Shown in pieces: positions 46,985 to 56,475 of a stretch of DNA of 64,000 nucleotides. Source of the DNA: Antarcticibacterium sp. 1MA-6-2. GTDB lineage: Bacteria; Bacteroidota; Bacteroidia; Flavobacteriales; Flavobacteriaceae. The notes beneath the pieces were generated by a model. The model ran no database searches. It saw nothing but the letters and a program-made list of their open reading frames with translations, and was not told where the DNA came from. A program made the position numbers and the translations under genes. Each line of letters begins with the position of its first letter. Positions within the stretch are counted from its first letter, which is position 1. Location: contig NZ_CP091036.1 of assembly GCF_021535135.1 (NCBI RefSeq), forward strand, positions 2,046,001-2,110,000. The letters run 5' to 3'.

Positions 46985-48019
46985 CTACCTTATAAATCCA
47001 TTCTCCCTCGCGTGTTCCTCGGCTTCTTTACTGTTATCCATCATCAAAACAGGAGTGGTTCGGAATTCGTCCACTATACTTTGTACTCTCTCCATTTGCC
47101 TCCTGTGGTTTACGCTTCTTAAATAGATCGCCAGGATCCTGTCAGGATATTGAACAGCAATATCAGTATAAATACTGGCGTCGTGTTCGCCGCTGTCCCC
47201 TATAAGGATAAAATTAAGATCAGGGTAAGTTTTAAGTATGTTGATGATCTCTTTTTGTTTGTGAGGTTTTTCCGGTTTTAGAGATCGGTCAAAAGGTCCA
47301 CGGAAATTGCGGAGTAAAATTGGTCCCTTCGGAAATTTATTATAATCCAGGAAAAGTTTCAGATACTGATACAGGTTCCAGGGACTATTACTTAAATAAA
47401 AGATTGGATTCTTATTCTCCCCATGTTTTCCGCAGTGCAATTTCTGATAGAGTTCGGGAGCACCTTTTAGAGGAATTCTTTCGTAGGCATTAGTAAGCAA
47501 AGAATTCTTCAGCAACCTCAGCTTTAAAAAGGAAGTAACGTCAGTTTTCAATATAGTGTCATCTATATCACTGATGATCCCGAATTCTGCATTGTCTTCA
47601 GGAATTAAAAGCTCTCCCTGGAAATTATCCTCCCTCTCTCCGGTATTTCTAACACTCTCCCCCCGAAAATGAAGATCTACCTTCACCCAGCCTTCCTCAT
47701 CGGCTTTTTCAGAAAGATTGGTGTTGATGGTTTCATCAAAAAGAAAATATCCTTCCCCGTCTGTTTTTGTAGATAGTTTCAGCTTTTCCGGAAGGTGAAG
47801 ATCTATAGCCGCATCTTTAATTTCATAGGTGTTGAATTGCCGAAAAGTATTTCTGAAGGTCATTATAAGCGACTGATCTTCCACAATCTTTAAAGGCACA
47901 TCATCCAGCGCCCGTCCCAGGACGTACAGGTGATTTTTCGTACCATAACTGCGGTAGGGTGTGACAAGAACATTGTCTACTTTTTGTTTCCCTATGATCC
48001 TTTTAATCCTTTTCAGCAT
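46985..48019 (-). CDS. App1-like phosphatidate phosphatase family protein (DUF2183)
   Basis: 344 aa. FGIISDIDDTILKTDVTSFL (DxDxT-type catalytic motif), FYLSNSPWNLYQYLKLFLDY and FILIGDSGEHDASIYTDIAV. N-terminal YRSYGTKNHLYVLGRALDD and a beta-rich segment with TKTDGEGYFLFDETINTN parallel those of the paralogue at 15395-16531. Intact. Confidence 0.84.
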   Translation of the reverse strand: MLKRIKRIIGKQKVDNVLVTPYRSYGTKNHLYVLGRALDDVPLKIVEDQSLIMTFRNTFRQFNTYEIKDAAIDLHLPEKLKLSTKTDGEGYFLFDETINTNLSEKADEEGWVKVDLHFRGESVRNTGEREDNFQGELLIPEDNAEFGIISDIDDTILKTDVTSFLKLRLLKNSLLTNAYERIPLKGAPELYQKLHCGKHGENKNPIFYLSNSPWNLYQYLKLFLDYNKFPKGPILLRNFRGPFDRSLKPEKPHKQKEIINILKTYPDLNFILIGDSGEHDASIYTDIAVQYPDRILAIYLRSVNHRRQMERVQSIVDEFRTTPVLMMDNSKEAEEHARENGFIR

Positions 48020-48092
48020 AAAATTCTCCTTTTAAATTTTAAAATTTTGCTCCATTTCTATTTCTCCTAAGAACAGATCTTCATTTGGACTA

Positions 48093-50566
48093 CTACTCAT
48101 TTAACTTCATTAGCGCGGCTTCCATATCTATTCCCTCGCCCAGAGCACCCAGTAAAGAGATCTCCGTAAGTTTCCAGGCGTTTGTTCATCGTTTTTATTG
48201 TAAAATCCTGCAGCTTCAGCCCGCTCTTCACTTCCTTCCATTGCAAGGGTGCCGATACAGTAGCACCGGGTTTTGGCCTTGCACAATAGGGTGCGGCAAG
48301 GGTCTGGCCCCGACGGTTTTGTAAAAAATCCAGGTAAATTTTCGGTCCCCTTTTCTTTACGTTCCGTTCCATAGTTGTAAATTCAGGGAGCATCTCGTTG
48401 ATGAAATAACAAAGCAGTTTCGTAAAATCCCGGCCTTCGTCATAGGTATACTTCGCGCCCAAAGGAATGTAAACGTGAATTCCGCTGGAACCAGTAGTCT
48501 TACAATATCCCACAATTCCCGCCATATCCAGCACCTCTTTGGCAGCTTGTGCGACTTCTATCACCTGCTCAAAAGTATTTTTATCTGAAGGATCTATATC
48601 TATAACTGTAAAATCGGGATATTCGAGCTTCTCCACCCGGGAACTCCAGGGATTGATCTCAATACATCCAAGATTGGCCATATACAACAGCGTTGCCTCT
48701 TTTTGACACAGCATATACTCAATTTCTTTTTCTGAAGATTTTGAATGAATTCTCACCGTCTCGATCCAGTTTGGCAAGATTCCTTCATTATCCTTCTGAT
48801 AAAATCCCGTCTGATCTATTCCGTTGGGATGCCGATGCAGGTTCTGCGGACGGTCCTTTAAATACGGAAGAATATATTCTGAAATATTTAAGTAGTAATC
48901 AATCAGATCATATTTGGTGTACCCCGACTCCGGCCAGTATACCTTGTCCAGATTGGTAAACGGAACTTCAATTCCACCAATCTCTAAATGTCCCGCTTTA
49001 GTTGACCCCGAAGAGGAATCTGAAGCAGAGGAAGCAGATTTCTCTTCTACAGATTCTTTCTCGATCACTTTTTCGCTTAGTGATCTCCTGCACGGTTTTG
49101 TCTTCCCGGAGTCCTTTAAAAACCGGATGCCGCAAATGCCCGCTGTTGGTAATCTCTGTATATTCTACTTCACAAATGAGCTCCGGCCTCATCCAGTTGG
49201 GTTTCCTGCCTTTAAGATTTATAGTTTCCCCGAAAGGATTGTCATCAACCTCCAGTTTTCTGAATTTCTTGATAAGCTCTTTCTGTTTTGCTGCTGAAAA
49301 TCCGCTGCCGCAATTCCCGATGTAGGTCAGTTTTTCGTCCTTGTACATCCCCAGAATGAGCGATTTAAAACTGTTGCTTTCAGAATCTGTATAACCACAG
49401 ATGATTGCTTCGGTACTTTGTACAGCTTTGATCTTTAGCCATTTTTCACTGCGATAACCTGGAGTATAAACCGAATCTGCTTTCTTGGCAATAACACCTT
49501 CCAAACCCGCATCTACGGCACGCTGAAAAAAAGCACTCCCCATTCCTTCCATATGTTCACAGTAGAAAGTATGGTAAGTATCTTCAATAACTTCTTCTAT
49601 TAGGGATTTCCTCTGAATTAGGGGAAGGTCCATCATGTTCATCCCATTAAGGTACAGCATATCAAAAACATAGAATCTCAACTCTCCAAGGGTAGTATGG
49701 TCATAATTCTGTAATTTCTGAAAATCAGGAATTCCTTTTTTATCCACCACCACCACTTCTCCATCCAGGATCACATTGTGTGGAATCTGTTCCAGGTCTC
49801 TTACGAGTCTAGCGAATTTTGTATTATAAGAAATTGCGTTTCGGGAATGCAACTCCACTTTACCATCCTTAACATTGGCAATCATTCGGTACCCATCCCA
49901 CTTGAGCTCATAGATCCAGTCGGGATCATTAAAGACCTCTTTTGTGGCCGTTGCCATCATAGGTTTTATAGCCTCTGTTGGCTGCAGGGTTTTTACAAAT
50001 CGCTCTTTGGGTTTTTCGGGAGGATCTATCTTTTTGGAAGGAGCAAAATCTTCAGCATCGTACTTAAGATCTGTAGAAAAATCATCTGTTTTCTTTATCA
50101 GCAGCCATTGATTTCCCTTCTCGCCACGTGCAGTTTTTACAAGGGCAAAAGTGCCTTTGATCCTTTTTCCGAAGAAGGTAAGTTTTAGATCTCCGTTGAT
50201 AAGTTGATCCAGCATTTCCTTCTGACTTATACCCCCTGTCCCTTCAAAAGTCCCCTGATCCCAGATCTCCATTATCCCGGCACCGTAATTTCCTTTGGGA
50301 ATAGTTCCTTCAAATGTGAGGTATTGAATAGGGTGATCTTCGGTTTGGATAGCCAGGCGTTTGTCCAAAGGATTCATTGAGGGTCCTTTGGGAACTGCCC
50401 AGCTTTTTAATGTCCCCTGCATCTCCAGCCGCAGGTCGTAATGTAGCCGGGTCGCCTGGTGTCGCTGAATCACAAAGCGCAGCTGCCCTTCTCCACTCGG
50501 AATGGTTCCTTTGGGTTCGGGGGTGGTACTAAAATCTCTTTTTTTAAAATATTCCTCTAAGCTCAT
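48093..50566 (-). CDS. ligD: DNA ligase D, PE-Lig-Pol (two sequence breaks)
   Basis: About 825 aa with all three end-joining activities. N-terminal 3'-phosphoesterase: HQATRLHYDLRLEMQGTLKS, ...KGNYGAGIMEIWDQG. Central ATP-dependent ligase: nucleotidyl lysine in YELKWDGYRMIANV, DGEVVVVDKKGIPDFQKLQN, GVIAKKADSVYTPG...EKWLKIK. C-terminal primase-polymerase: HRHPNGIDQTGFYQK, DFTVIDIDPSDKNTFEQVIE, GSSGIHVYIPLG. Breaks: 49077 (ATCACTAAGCGAAAA for ATCACCGGCGAAAA) and 48147 (TTTACTGGGTGCTC for TTTACCGGTGCTC), both RCCGGY-type; the restored end is IDMEAALMKLNE at 48093. Starts directly after the ku stop (TAAATG). Confidence 0.92.
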
Positions 50567-51339
50567 TTACGAAGCTTTGCCTTTCTTTTTTTCCAGACTC
50601 GCCTTTAGTTGTGCCATAAGATCTTTGGCGGGAGTTGCCTTGCTCTCAAATTTTTCTGCTTTGGAAACTTTTCCTGCAGATTTAGATTCAATGATCTTTA
50701 ACAGCTGATCATTATAGACATCCTTAAATTTATCAAAACTGAACTCGCTGGTGTATTGATCTATAAGAGAAATAGCCATATCTACTTCTTTTTTGGTGAC
50801 TTTAGCTTCCGGCAGCTTTAATTCGGAAGGATCTCTTATCTCATCTGAAAATCTGATGACGTGAAGCACCAAAGCATCTTTATAAATTCCAACAAGACTA
50901 AGGTGTTCTTTTTGGCGCATTACAAAAGTTGCAACCCCGAGTTTTTTAGTTTTCTTCAGTGCATCGCGGAGAAGATTGTAAGACTTCCCCCCTCTTTTTG
51001 CGGTTCCAGGAAGTAAGGTTTTTTAAACAGAACATCGGCAACTTCTTTTTCTTCTATAAATTCTTCAATGTCAATGGTCTTGCTCTTCTTCATATTGGCA
51101 GCGTCAAAATCCTCTTTTTCAAGAACTATATAACTCTCCCCTTTTTTGTAACCCTTGACTATATCCTTCCATTCTACTTCTTCTCCCGTATTTTCATTGA
51201 CCCGCTTATAACGGATACGGGCATTATCGTTCTTGTCCAGCATATCAAGATCCAGCTTCTTATCTTCAGAACCTGAATACATTTTAATGGGAATAGACAC
51301 TAAACCAAACTGAATTGAACCGTTCCAAATGGACCTCAT
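50567..51339 (-). CDS. ku: Ku protein (one sequence break)
   Basis: About 257 aa. MRSIWNGSIQFGLVSIPIKM, a Ku core with CD-less YKRVNENTGEEVEWKDIVKG and RGGKSYNLLRDALKKTKKLG, and the C-terminal lysine-rich tail. The frame breaks near 50985 by loss of one A in CAAAAAG (EPQKRGGKSY). Homodimeric DNA end-binding protein that recruits LigD; its stop codon abuts the ligD start. Confidence 0.92.
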
Positions 51340-51491
51340 AATATTATATTTAAAAACAGGAAAATTAAATTAAGAAATTTAAATCCCCTGCTCTTCACTT
51401 TATTAAAACTTTAGCTATTTGGCGGCTTTATAGATATGTTATATGTCGTCAGTTCTCCGTTTTCTGTTATTTGTATATTGTCATGAACTAG

Positions 51492-51640
51492 GGAATTCCC
51501 CTCCGCCGGAGGGGTGTCCGAAGGACGGGGTGGGCACTCCGCCGGAGGGGTGTCCGAAGGACGGGGTGGGCCCACTGCTGATTTTCGCAGATCTGTCTCC
51601 AATATTTTCCCGCAGAACCCGCAGATTTTACTCGAACCCA
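51492..51640. repeat. Composite intergenic repeat, core duplicated
   Basis: Two direct copies of the CTCCGCCGGAGGGGTGTCCG core with GAAGGACGGGGTGGGC, followed by CCACTGCTGATTTTCGCAGA and CCGCAGAACCCGCAGATTTT. Confidence 0.84.
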
Positions 51641-51644
51641 ACCT

Positions 51645-51846
51645 GTCAGGTCGAGCGCAGTCGAGACCTCCTTTCTTTAGTGTGATTCTGCTCCATAGAA
51701 CCCCTCGACTGCGCTCGGGGTGACAAATTAACTTATATCTCTTTACCTATAATGATCTTGAAAACTGTCAGGTCGAGCGCAGTCGAGACCTCCTTCTTTA
51801 GTGTGATTCTGCTCCAAAGAAACCCCTCAACTGCGCTCGGGGAGAC
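51645..51846. repeat. Two copies of a CAGGTCGAGCGCAGTCGAGA element
   Basis: Copies at about 51648-51724 and 51771-51846, each CAGGTCGAGCGCAGTCGAGA ... CCTCGACTGCGCTCGGGGTG (second copy slightly diverged). The two ends are inverted repeats (CGAGCGCAGTCGAG / CTCGACTGCGCTCG), so each unit forms a long hairpin. Abuts the stop of 51848-52096 and may act as terminator. Confidence 0.85.
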
Positions 51847-51847
51847 A

Positions 51848-52096
51848 TTAGGAATTCCTTAGCGCTTTGATCAGCTCTTCCTTGCTCATTTTGCTTCTGC
51901 CTTCGATCCCGACTTCTTTGGCTTTTTTATATAGCTCATCTTTGGTTCTGTCCTCGTATTTTTCCGCTTTTCCACCTTTTTTACCGGAGTTTTCGGTATT
52001 GGCAATTCGCGCAGCTTTTGTCTTGCTCATTCCTTTATCCCGAAGTGCTTCGTATTGATCTTCATTCTTAATTTGTGGTGTGTCTTTATTTGGCAT
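51848..52096 (-). CDS. Rho-N-domain small protein
   Basis: 82 aa. An N-terminal DUF7218-like segment (QYEALRDKGMSKTKAARIAN) and a C-terminal Rho termination factor N-like helix-extended-loop-helix (TKDELYKKAKEVGIEGRSKM, SKEELIKALR). Often found near Ku/LigD genes in my recollection; nucleic-acid binding likely. Confidence 0.78.
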   Translation of the reverse strand: MPNKDTPQIKNEDQYEALRDKGMSKTKAARIANTENSGKKGGKAEKYEDRTKDELYKKAKEVGIEGRSKMSKEELIKALRNS

Positions 52097-52265
52097 AACG
52101 AGTTTATTTATATGTTATTAGTTAAAAGTTCTCAGTTTTCCGTTTGTAACGATTAGCCGCGAGTTCTTTCGATTTCCTGTAGATTTCGCTGATTTTTTCG
52201 CAGAATTCCTTTAAAGTAAAAATCTTCGTAATAACTCCTATATCCCTTTGCAGGTGAGGGGGCTT

Positions 52266-53120
52266 TTATTTAATCTTTGTCGTTCCGTCGTGCTCGTGTT
52301 TCAGGTTTAGGGTTTCTTTTGGCTGGTGAAGACCGTCTTCCACTTTTTTACCCATAGGTCCTTTGGCTATTGTAATACCACCATCTACCTGATAGACTGA
52401 TCCTGTTACGTAAGTCGCCTCATCAGATGCAAGAAAAAGATAAACATTTGCCACTTCTTCGGTCTTACCTCTCCTGCCCATTAAGGTGGCGTTCACCATA
52501 GTTTTTTCTGATTCCTTATCAAGCCCGCTGGTTTCTTTATGAGTCCAGGAGGTATCAATTGGTCCCGGTGCTACGACATTTACCCTTATCCCGTTTTCGG
52601 CCTGCTCGGCAGCTACTCCTTTCATAAAGGAATGCACAAATCCTTTGGTACCTCCGTAAGCAGCAACTTCCGGAATTCCGACAATTGCAGATTCTGATCC
52701 TGCGGAAACTATGCAGCCTTTTGTTTTCTTAAGTTCCGGGATGGCCAGTTTTGTCATAAGAAAGGTGGTACGCACGTTGTTCTTCAGCATATTTTCAAAT
52801 GCCTCTACGGAATATTCATCCACGGTATTCACTTCGGGATATACCCCCGCATTGTTGATAAGAATATCAATTTTCCCCCACTTATCTGTAGCGGCTTTAA
52901 TAGCTTTTTTCGCGGTTTCGATTTCTGAAATATCTCCTTTAAAAGAGATCGCCTGCCCATTATTGCTACTTATCTCACTCACTACTTTTTCAACAGGGTC
53001 TTGAGGCATTCCTACCACCAGCACGTTTGCGCCTTCCAGGGCAAATTTTTTGCAAATTGCTTCTCCTATTCCTGTTCCTCCTCCTGTTACGATTGCTGTT
53101 TTTCCTTCTAATCTTTTCAT
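52266..53120 (-). CDS. SDR-family oxidoreductase, glucose 1-dehydrogenase-like
   Basis: About 284 aa from MKRLEGKTAIVTGGGTGIGE; an upstream ATG at 53195 would add a non-conserved hydrophobic stretch. Motifs: TGGGTGIG, NNAGVYPEVN, SAGSESAIVGIPEVAAYGGT (catalytic YGGTK), DEATYVTGSVYQVDGGITIA. Substrate unknown. Confidence 0.85.
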   Translation of the reverse strand: MKRLEGKTAIVTGGGTGIGEAICKKFALEGANVLVVGMPQDPVEKVVSEISSNNGQAISFKGDISEIETAKKAIKAATDKWGKIDILINNAGVYPEVNTVDEYSVEAFENMLKNNVRTTFLMTKLAIPELKKTKGCIVSAGSESAIVGIPEVAAYGGTKGFVHSFMKGVAAEQAENGIRVNVVAPGPIDTSWTHKETSGLDKESEKTMVNATLMGRRGKTEEVANVYLFLASDEATYVTGSVYQVDGGITIAKGPMGKKVEDGLHQPKETLNLKHEHDGTTKIK

Positions 53121-53228
53121 AATTTCTATTTCATAGTTCATCTTTAAATTAAAAAAATTGTAGCAGAAAAGCCTGCAAGTAAGATGGTTTATCAAAAGTT
53201 TAATATTATATCTTAATGATTATTGAAA

Positions 53229-53360
53229 GGAGGGTTCACGCAAAGGCGCAAAGCTTCCGCAGAGAACGCAAAGAAAAATTCCCCTCCGCCGGAGGGGTGT
53301 CCGTAGAACGGGGTGGTCCCACTCCAAATTTTCCCGCAGAATCCGCAGATAGAAAAATTG
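53229..53360. repeat. Composite intergenic repeat
   Basis: CACGCAAAGGCGCAAAG, CCCCTCCGCCGGAGGGGTGT, CCGTAGAACGGGGTGG (slightly decayed), then CCCGCAGAATCCGCAGAT. Same order of parts as at 16742-16872. Confidence 0.84.
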
Positions 53361-53399
53361 CAGATTTTCGCAGATACAACTCTCTTCAAATTAAATGAC

Positions 53400-53440
53400 G
53401 AAACCCGGAGAGAAGTTTTAGCTTCTTTCCGGGTTTGATT
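53400..53440 (-). terminator. Hairpin downstream of hppA
   Basis: AAACCCGGA..AGAAG / CTTCT.TCCGGGTTT stem with a 6-nt loop, 24 nt after the hppA stop. The T tract is weak on the minus strand, so it may be a bidirectional or stability hairpin. Confidence 0.6.
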
Positions 53441-53463
53441 TCTTCTGAATTTTCAGAAAAATA

Positions 53464-55776
53464 TTAACCTATTATAAAATCCTCATAATTTGCTACATAA
53501 TCATTTGCAGCACCTACTCCGGCTTCGTTTTCTGTATTTAATGGCGTTTCTTCAGGTTGATTAGGAATATCACTTTCAGTATGACCACCTAAGATTGGAG
53601 CAAGTACAAGTCCAATTAAACAGGTAAGTTTTATTAAGATGTTCATAGAAGGACCTGAAGTATCTTTGAAAGGATCTCCAACAGTGTCTCCAGTAACGGC
53701 TGCTTTATGAGCATCAGAACCTTTATAGGTCATTTCACCGTTGATGAGTACTCCTGCCTCAAAAGATTTTTTAGCGTTGTCCCATGCACCCCCGGCGTTA
53801 TTCTGGAAAATAGCCCAAAGCACTCCACTTACAGTAACCCCGGCCATATAACCTCCAAGCATTTCAGCAATTAAAAGATTGTCGTAACCAAAGATCATTG
53901 GAAGTAATGCTATAGCAATAGGAAAACCAATTGTAAGTGCTCCCGGAAGAACCATCTCTTTAAGAGCAGCTTCAGTAGAGATCGCAACACACTTATCATA
54001 TTCAGGTTTTCCTGTTCCTTCCATAATTCCCGGAATTTCCCTGAACTGCCTTCTTACTTCTTCCACCATTTTCATAGCAGCTTTACCTACAGAATTCATT
54101 GCCAGAGCCGAAAATACTACAGGCACCATTCCACCTACGAACAACATCGCAAGTACAGGAGCTTTAAAAATATTAATACCGTCTATTCCTGTAAAAGTTA
54201 CATAAGCAGCAAAAAGAGCAAGGGAGGTAAGTGCCGCAGAGGCGATGGCAAAACCTTTTCCTGTAGCAGCAGTAGTGTTTCCTACCGAATCCAGGATATC
54301 TGTACGCTCTCTAACCTCAGCAGGTAATTCACTCATTTCTGCAATTCCACCAGCGTTATCTGCAATAGGTCCAAAAGCATCGATAGCCAGCTGCATTGCA
54401 GTAGTCGCCATCATCGCTGAGGCTGCAAGGGCAACTCCATAAAATCCCGCAAGCGCGTAAGATGCCCAGATTGCAGTAGCAAATAAAAGTATGGATCCAA
54501 AAGTAGAGATCATTCCCGTAGCAAGACCTGCAATAATGTTGGTTCCCGCACCTGTGCTTGATTTCTGAACAATTGAAAGCACTGGTTTTTTACCGAGTCC
54601 TGTATAATATTCAGTTACAGCAGAGATTAATCCTCCCACAGCAAGACCTACAAGAGTAGCATAGAAAACCCTCATTGAAGAGATCTCTTTATACTCAAAA
54701 CCTTCAGCTCCACTAAGTAAAAAATCCCATTGTTAAAGCCTGCTCCGGCAACATCCATTTTACAAGAAAATAACAGGAAACAGCCACTAAAGCAATAGAG
54801 ATCCAGTTTCCTTTGTTAAGACTTCCCTGTACTTCAGCTTCTTTTGCTGTATTATTTTTAATACTTACAACCATACTTCCAATAATGGAAAAAATGATCC
54901 CGACACTTAGCAATGGACATAGGTAAAAGAATAGGCCCTATACCTCCAAAACCTGAATCCACAATATTACCTCCCATATCCTGGATCACGTAATTACCCA
55001 GTACCATCGCAGCAAGAACTGTTGCCACATAACTACCAAAAAGATCGGCACCCATCCCCGCAACGTCACCCACATTATCCCCAACGTTATCTGCAATAGT
55101 CGCAGGGTTTCGCGGATCATCCTCAGGAATACCTAAGCTTCCACTTTACCTACAAGATCGGCACCCACATCCGCCGCCTTTGTATAAATACCACCCCCTA
55201 CTCGTGCAAAAAGAGCTATAGATTCAGCTCCAAGAGAGAATCCTGCGAGGGTTTCCAGAACGATGGTCATTTGTTCAGTATTTGTCCACTCTCCCCCCAT
55301 AAAGAAGTGGTAGAATAAGATAAAGAATGCAGTAAGGCCAAGGACCGCCAAACCTGCAACCCCAAGACCCATTACGGTTCCTCCTGTAAAGGAAACTTTT
55401 AAAGCATGTGGAAGACTGGTACGGGCAGCCTGTGTGGTACGTACGTTACTTTTAGTAGCGATCTTCATTCCCATATTTCCCGCAAGGGCAGAAAAGAAAG
55501 CCCCAAAGATAAAAGCAACAACTATCAACCAATGTGTGGTAGGAACTATAAAAGAAACAGCTGCAAGGGCGATACTGGCAGCGATAACAAAAACGGTAAG
55601 TAATTTATATTCGGCTTTTAAGAAAGCAAGTGCGCCTTCATAGATATGAGAGGCAATTTCATTCATTTTTCCTGAGCTTAAGCATCTTGTTTTAACACCC
55701 AGGACCTTTGTATCCACATATAGACAAGGCCAATAAGGGCAAGGACTATTGGGGCATAGATCATCATTGATTCCAT
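53464..55776 (-). CDS. hppA: Membrane-bound pyrophosphatase, probably K+-dependent (four sequence breaks)
   Basis: About 770 aa from [20 protein letters not shown]. Ion-pumping PPase: signature [25 protein letters not shown] and [14 protein letters not shown]. The [10 protein letters not shown] string has Ala where K+-independent enzymes have Lys, so the K+-dependent class is inferred. H+ versus Na+ cannot be told. Breaks, all RCCGGY-type: 55680 (GATGCTTAAGCTC for GATGCCGGCTC), 55133 (GAAGCTTAGGTATT for GAAGCCGGTATT), 54907 (ATTGCTAAGTGTC for ATTGCCGGTGTC), 54714 (TTTACTTAGTGG for TTTACCGGTGG). Conserved sequence on both sides of each break indicates an intact gene. Confidence 0.9.
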
Positions 55777-55830
55777 ACTTGTTTGTTAAGGTTTAGTTAA
55801 TGGCAGCTAATGTAGTAAATCAATGATAAT

Positions 55831-55872
55831 TAAAAAAGCAATAATTTTTTTAAGATTATTGCTTTTTATTAT
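55831..55872 (-). terminator. ppa terminator
   Basis: AAAAAGCAATAAT / ATTATTGCTTTTTT hairpin with a loop of about 9 nt just after the ppa stop codon; it separates ppa from hppA transcription. Confidence 0.85.
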
Positions 55873-55894
55873 TAAAATGAGGGAGAGATTTTAC

Positions 55895-56407
55895 CTATAA
55901 TCCAAATCTTTCCTTATCACCTTCGTAATTCTTATATCTTTCTATACACTGCTGAATTATTGTCCTGGCTTCAGCTGCATCACCCCAACCTCCTACATCT
56001 ACTTTCTTTTTTTCAAGATCTTTATACACTCTAAAGAAGTGTTCAATTTCCTTTACTAAATGGCCGTTAAGTTCGTGAAGGTCATTTAATCTATTCCAGA
56101 TAGGATCTGATACTGGTACACAAATAATCTTTTCATCAGGACCTTTTTCATCTGCCATATGGAAAACGCCAATAGGCTTCACTTCCATTACAATTCCAGG
56201 GAATGTAGGTTCGGCAACCAGTACGAGTACATCCAACGGGTCACTGTCTTGTGCAAGAGTATTAGGTATGAATCCATAATCTGCAGGATACATCATTGAA
56301 GAAAAGATCATACGGTCATAGCGTACCTTCTTTAATTCAAAGTCATATTCGTATTTGTTTCTGCTTCCCTTCGGAATTTCTATAAGTACATCAAAAGTAT
56401 CAGACAT
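55895..56407 (-). CDS. ppa: Soluble inorganic pyrophosphatase
   Basis: 170 aa, family I. IEIPKGSRNKYEYDFELKKV, YPADYGFIPNTLAQDSDPLD (the DxDPLD metal site) and the final WGDAAEARTIIQQCIERYKN. Sits immediately upstream of hppA but has its own terminator, so the two PPases are neighbours with separable expression. Confidence 0.95.
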   Translation of the reverse strand: MSDTFDVLIEIPKGSRNKYEYDFELKKVRYDRMIFSSMMYPADYGFIPNTLAQDSDPLDVLVLVAEPTFPGIVMEVKPIGVFHMADEKGPDEKIICVPVSDPIWNRLNDLHELNGHLVKEIEHFFRVYKDLEKKKVDVGGWGDAAEARTIIQQCIERYKNYEGDKERFGL

Positions 56408-56475
56408 CTTTATTTCTGTTTTTCACATTTTTAGAGGGGGCAAATATAAACCTTTTAAAACGGAAAAAATGTTAT

